The notes below the pieces were generated by a model. It worked only from the letters and a program-made list of their open reading frames with translations, made no database searches and was not told the DNA's origin. Positions 6,871 through 7,544 of a DNA stretch of 7,544 bases are shown in pieces. The translations under genes and the position numbers were made by a program. Source of the stretch: Oligoflexia bacterium (GTDB lineage: Bacteria > Bdellovibrionota > UBA1018 > CAIMNF01); contig CAIOKW010000330.1 in the NCBI GenBank assembly GCA_903858975.1, positions 1-7,544 on the forward strand, given 5' to 3'. Position 1 is the first letter of the stretch, and each line of letters begins with the position of its first letter.

Positions 6871-7412
6871 GGATTATTGCCTTTTTGAGATTCGACTACT
6901 GATTTCAGATTTTGAATGCCTTGAATAAATTGATCGCCAACCATTTTTTCACAGTTAATAAAAAGAGAAATGAGTTTACCCATGAAGCCGCCATCCCCGG
7001 TCATTGACCAAGAAAAACGGGTCACGGCACCTTCGGGCATGAGGCGGTACTGAATCAGATTCTCTGCGTGGAAAGGCTTCTGCATGGTTAATTGGATTTC
7101 AACCAATTGATTGGGGACCATTCTCAGAATCTGAAGTTTGCCTGATCCCACTTGCGAGTTGCCTTGAAACTCCATCGAAGAGCCCACTTCCGCATCGCCG
7201 CCGCTAAATGTGATTTTCATATTGGGGTCCATCTGTTGATAAGGAGACCATTGATTTCCAAGTTTAAAGTTGCTGATGAAGGGAAAGATCTTCTCCGCAG
7301 AGGCATTGATCGTCCCACTTCGTTCGTATTGGAATTTGCCGTCTCGGGTGGAGACAAAGAGGAGGAAAGCTGTGACCGTGATGAAAACGGCGAGAGATAT
7401 TTTTTTTAACAT
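6867..7412 (-). CDS. Membrane-anchored SRPBCC (polyketide cyclase-like) protein
   Basis: The product is 181 aa. Residues 5-21 form one hydrophobic segment after basic LKK, most likely an uncleaved anchor, since no clear AxA cut site follows; the rest would then face the periplasm. Residues 29-173 match the SRPBCC/polyketide_cyc2 fold, a helix-grip cavity that binds hydrophobic ligands. Visible family patterns are WSPYQQMDPNMKITFSGG (55-72), then VGSSMEFQGN, VGSGKLQI, KPFHAEN, and a C-terminal helix with LFINCEKMVGDQFIQGIQNLK. No ligand can be named, and 'polyketide cyclase' is a fold label rather than a proven reaction. A modest AGG lies about seven bases before the ATG. The gene is 39 bases downstream of tRNA-Ser on the same strand and overlaps the S4 gene by 4 bp. 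Confidence 0.9.
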   Translation of the reverse strand: MLKKISLAVFITVTAFLLFVSTRDGKFQYERSGTINASAEKIFPFISNFKLGNQWSPYQQMDPNMKITFSGGDAEVGSSMEFQGNSQVGSGKLQILRMVPNQLVEIQLTMQKPFHAENLIQYRLMPEGAVTRFSWSMTGDGGFMGKLISLFINCEKMVGDQFIQGIQNLKSVVESQKGNNP

Positions 7413-7451
7413 GAGTTGCCTGGGGTTTAGAAAGTGACTTCAGAAAAATAG

Positions 7452-7541
7452 TGGCGGAGAGAAAGAGATTCGAACTCTTGAGGGGATTTCTCCCCTGCAC
7501 CCTTAGCAAGGGTGTGCCTTCGACCACTCGGCCATCTCTCC
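7452..7541 (-). tRNA. tRNA-Ser (anticodon GCU)
   Basis: The minus strand folds into a full class II tRNA. The seven-base acceptor GGAGAGA (7541-7535) pairs with TCTCTCC (7462-7456), followed by discriminator G and an encoded CCA (7454-7452). The D arm is GCC/GGC, and the anticodon stem CACCC/GGGTG carries loop TTGCTAA, giving anticodon GCT, which reads AGC and AGU. The long variable arm AGGGG/CCCCT is typical of serine tRNAs. The T stem AAGAG/CTCTT holds loop TTCGAAT. All stems pair perfectly. The gene is 39 bases ahead of the SRPBCC gene with no terminator between. Confidence 0.97.
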
Positions 7542-7544
7542 GCA

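Noticed and set aside
6677..6928. 83-aa plus-strand frame over the S4 gene
   Set aside because: It is antisense to a well-conserved S4-domain gene and shows no family features.
7264..7527. 87-aa minus-strand reading frame
   Set aside because: It runs through the tRNA-Ser and overlaps the SRPBCC gene in another frame, with no protein-like features.
7452..7544. tRNA-Ser as an integration site of a genomic island
   Set aside because: No integrase, direct repeat of the tRNA 3' end or compositional shift is visible downstream; the adjacent genes look like ordinary chromosomal genes.

Overview
The window is gene-dense chromosomal DNA of moderate GC. It has seven protein genes, one tRNA gene and no gap longer than about 80 bases. 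Cleavable Sec signal peptides, a YbcJ-type S4 protein and a tRNA with a genome-encoded CCA fit a Gram-negative bacterium. Large cysteine-bearing exported proteins of no recognised family and a partial receiver-only regulator remind me of Bdellovibrio-like or other former deltaproteobacterial genomes. That placement is an impression, not a proof.

Left part (1-948, + strand): the 3' part of an ABC-F translation-factor ATPase, whose start lies outside the window, is followed without any gap by a 69-aa two-helix membrane protein. A weak terminator-like hairpin (896-923) closes the unit. The ABC-F gene lacks the Walker A lysine of its second ATPase domain.

Centre (949-3590): a 751-aa exported protein with no recognisable domain runs rightwards. 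It meets, tail to tail, a single-domain response regulator on the minus strand, and their 3' ends overlap by 37 bp. The receiver has Glu at the normal phospho-Asp position and Arg at one acidic-pocket position, so it is probably a pseudo-receiver.

Right centre (3671-6654, + strand): an 846-aa P-type cation ATPase is transcribed divergently from the receiver gene. It is translationally coupled (TGATG) to a 147-aa exported protein with four cysteines. The ATPase has an unusual PNEIP ion-site motif in M4, and altered M6 residues compared with my recollection of its subfamily.

Right end (6658-7541, - strand): tRNA-Ser(GCU), a membrane-anchored SRPBCC (polyketide cyclase-like) protein and a YbcJ-like S4 RNA-binding protein lie in the same direction. 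The last two overlap by 4 bp (ATGA), and the tRNA may be co-transcribed with them.

I see no mobile element, CRISPR array, integrase or clear defence system. The points of interest are atypical active-site residues in three otherwise well-formed proteins, and two exported proteins of unknown family.
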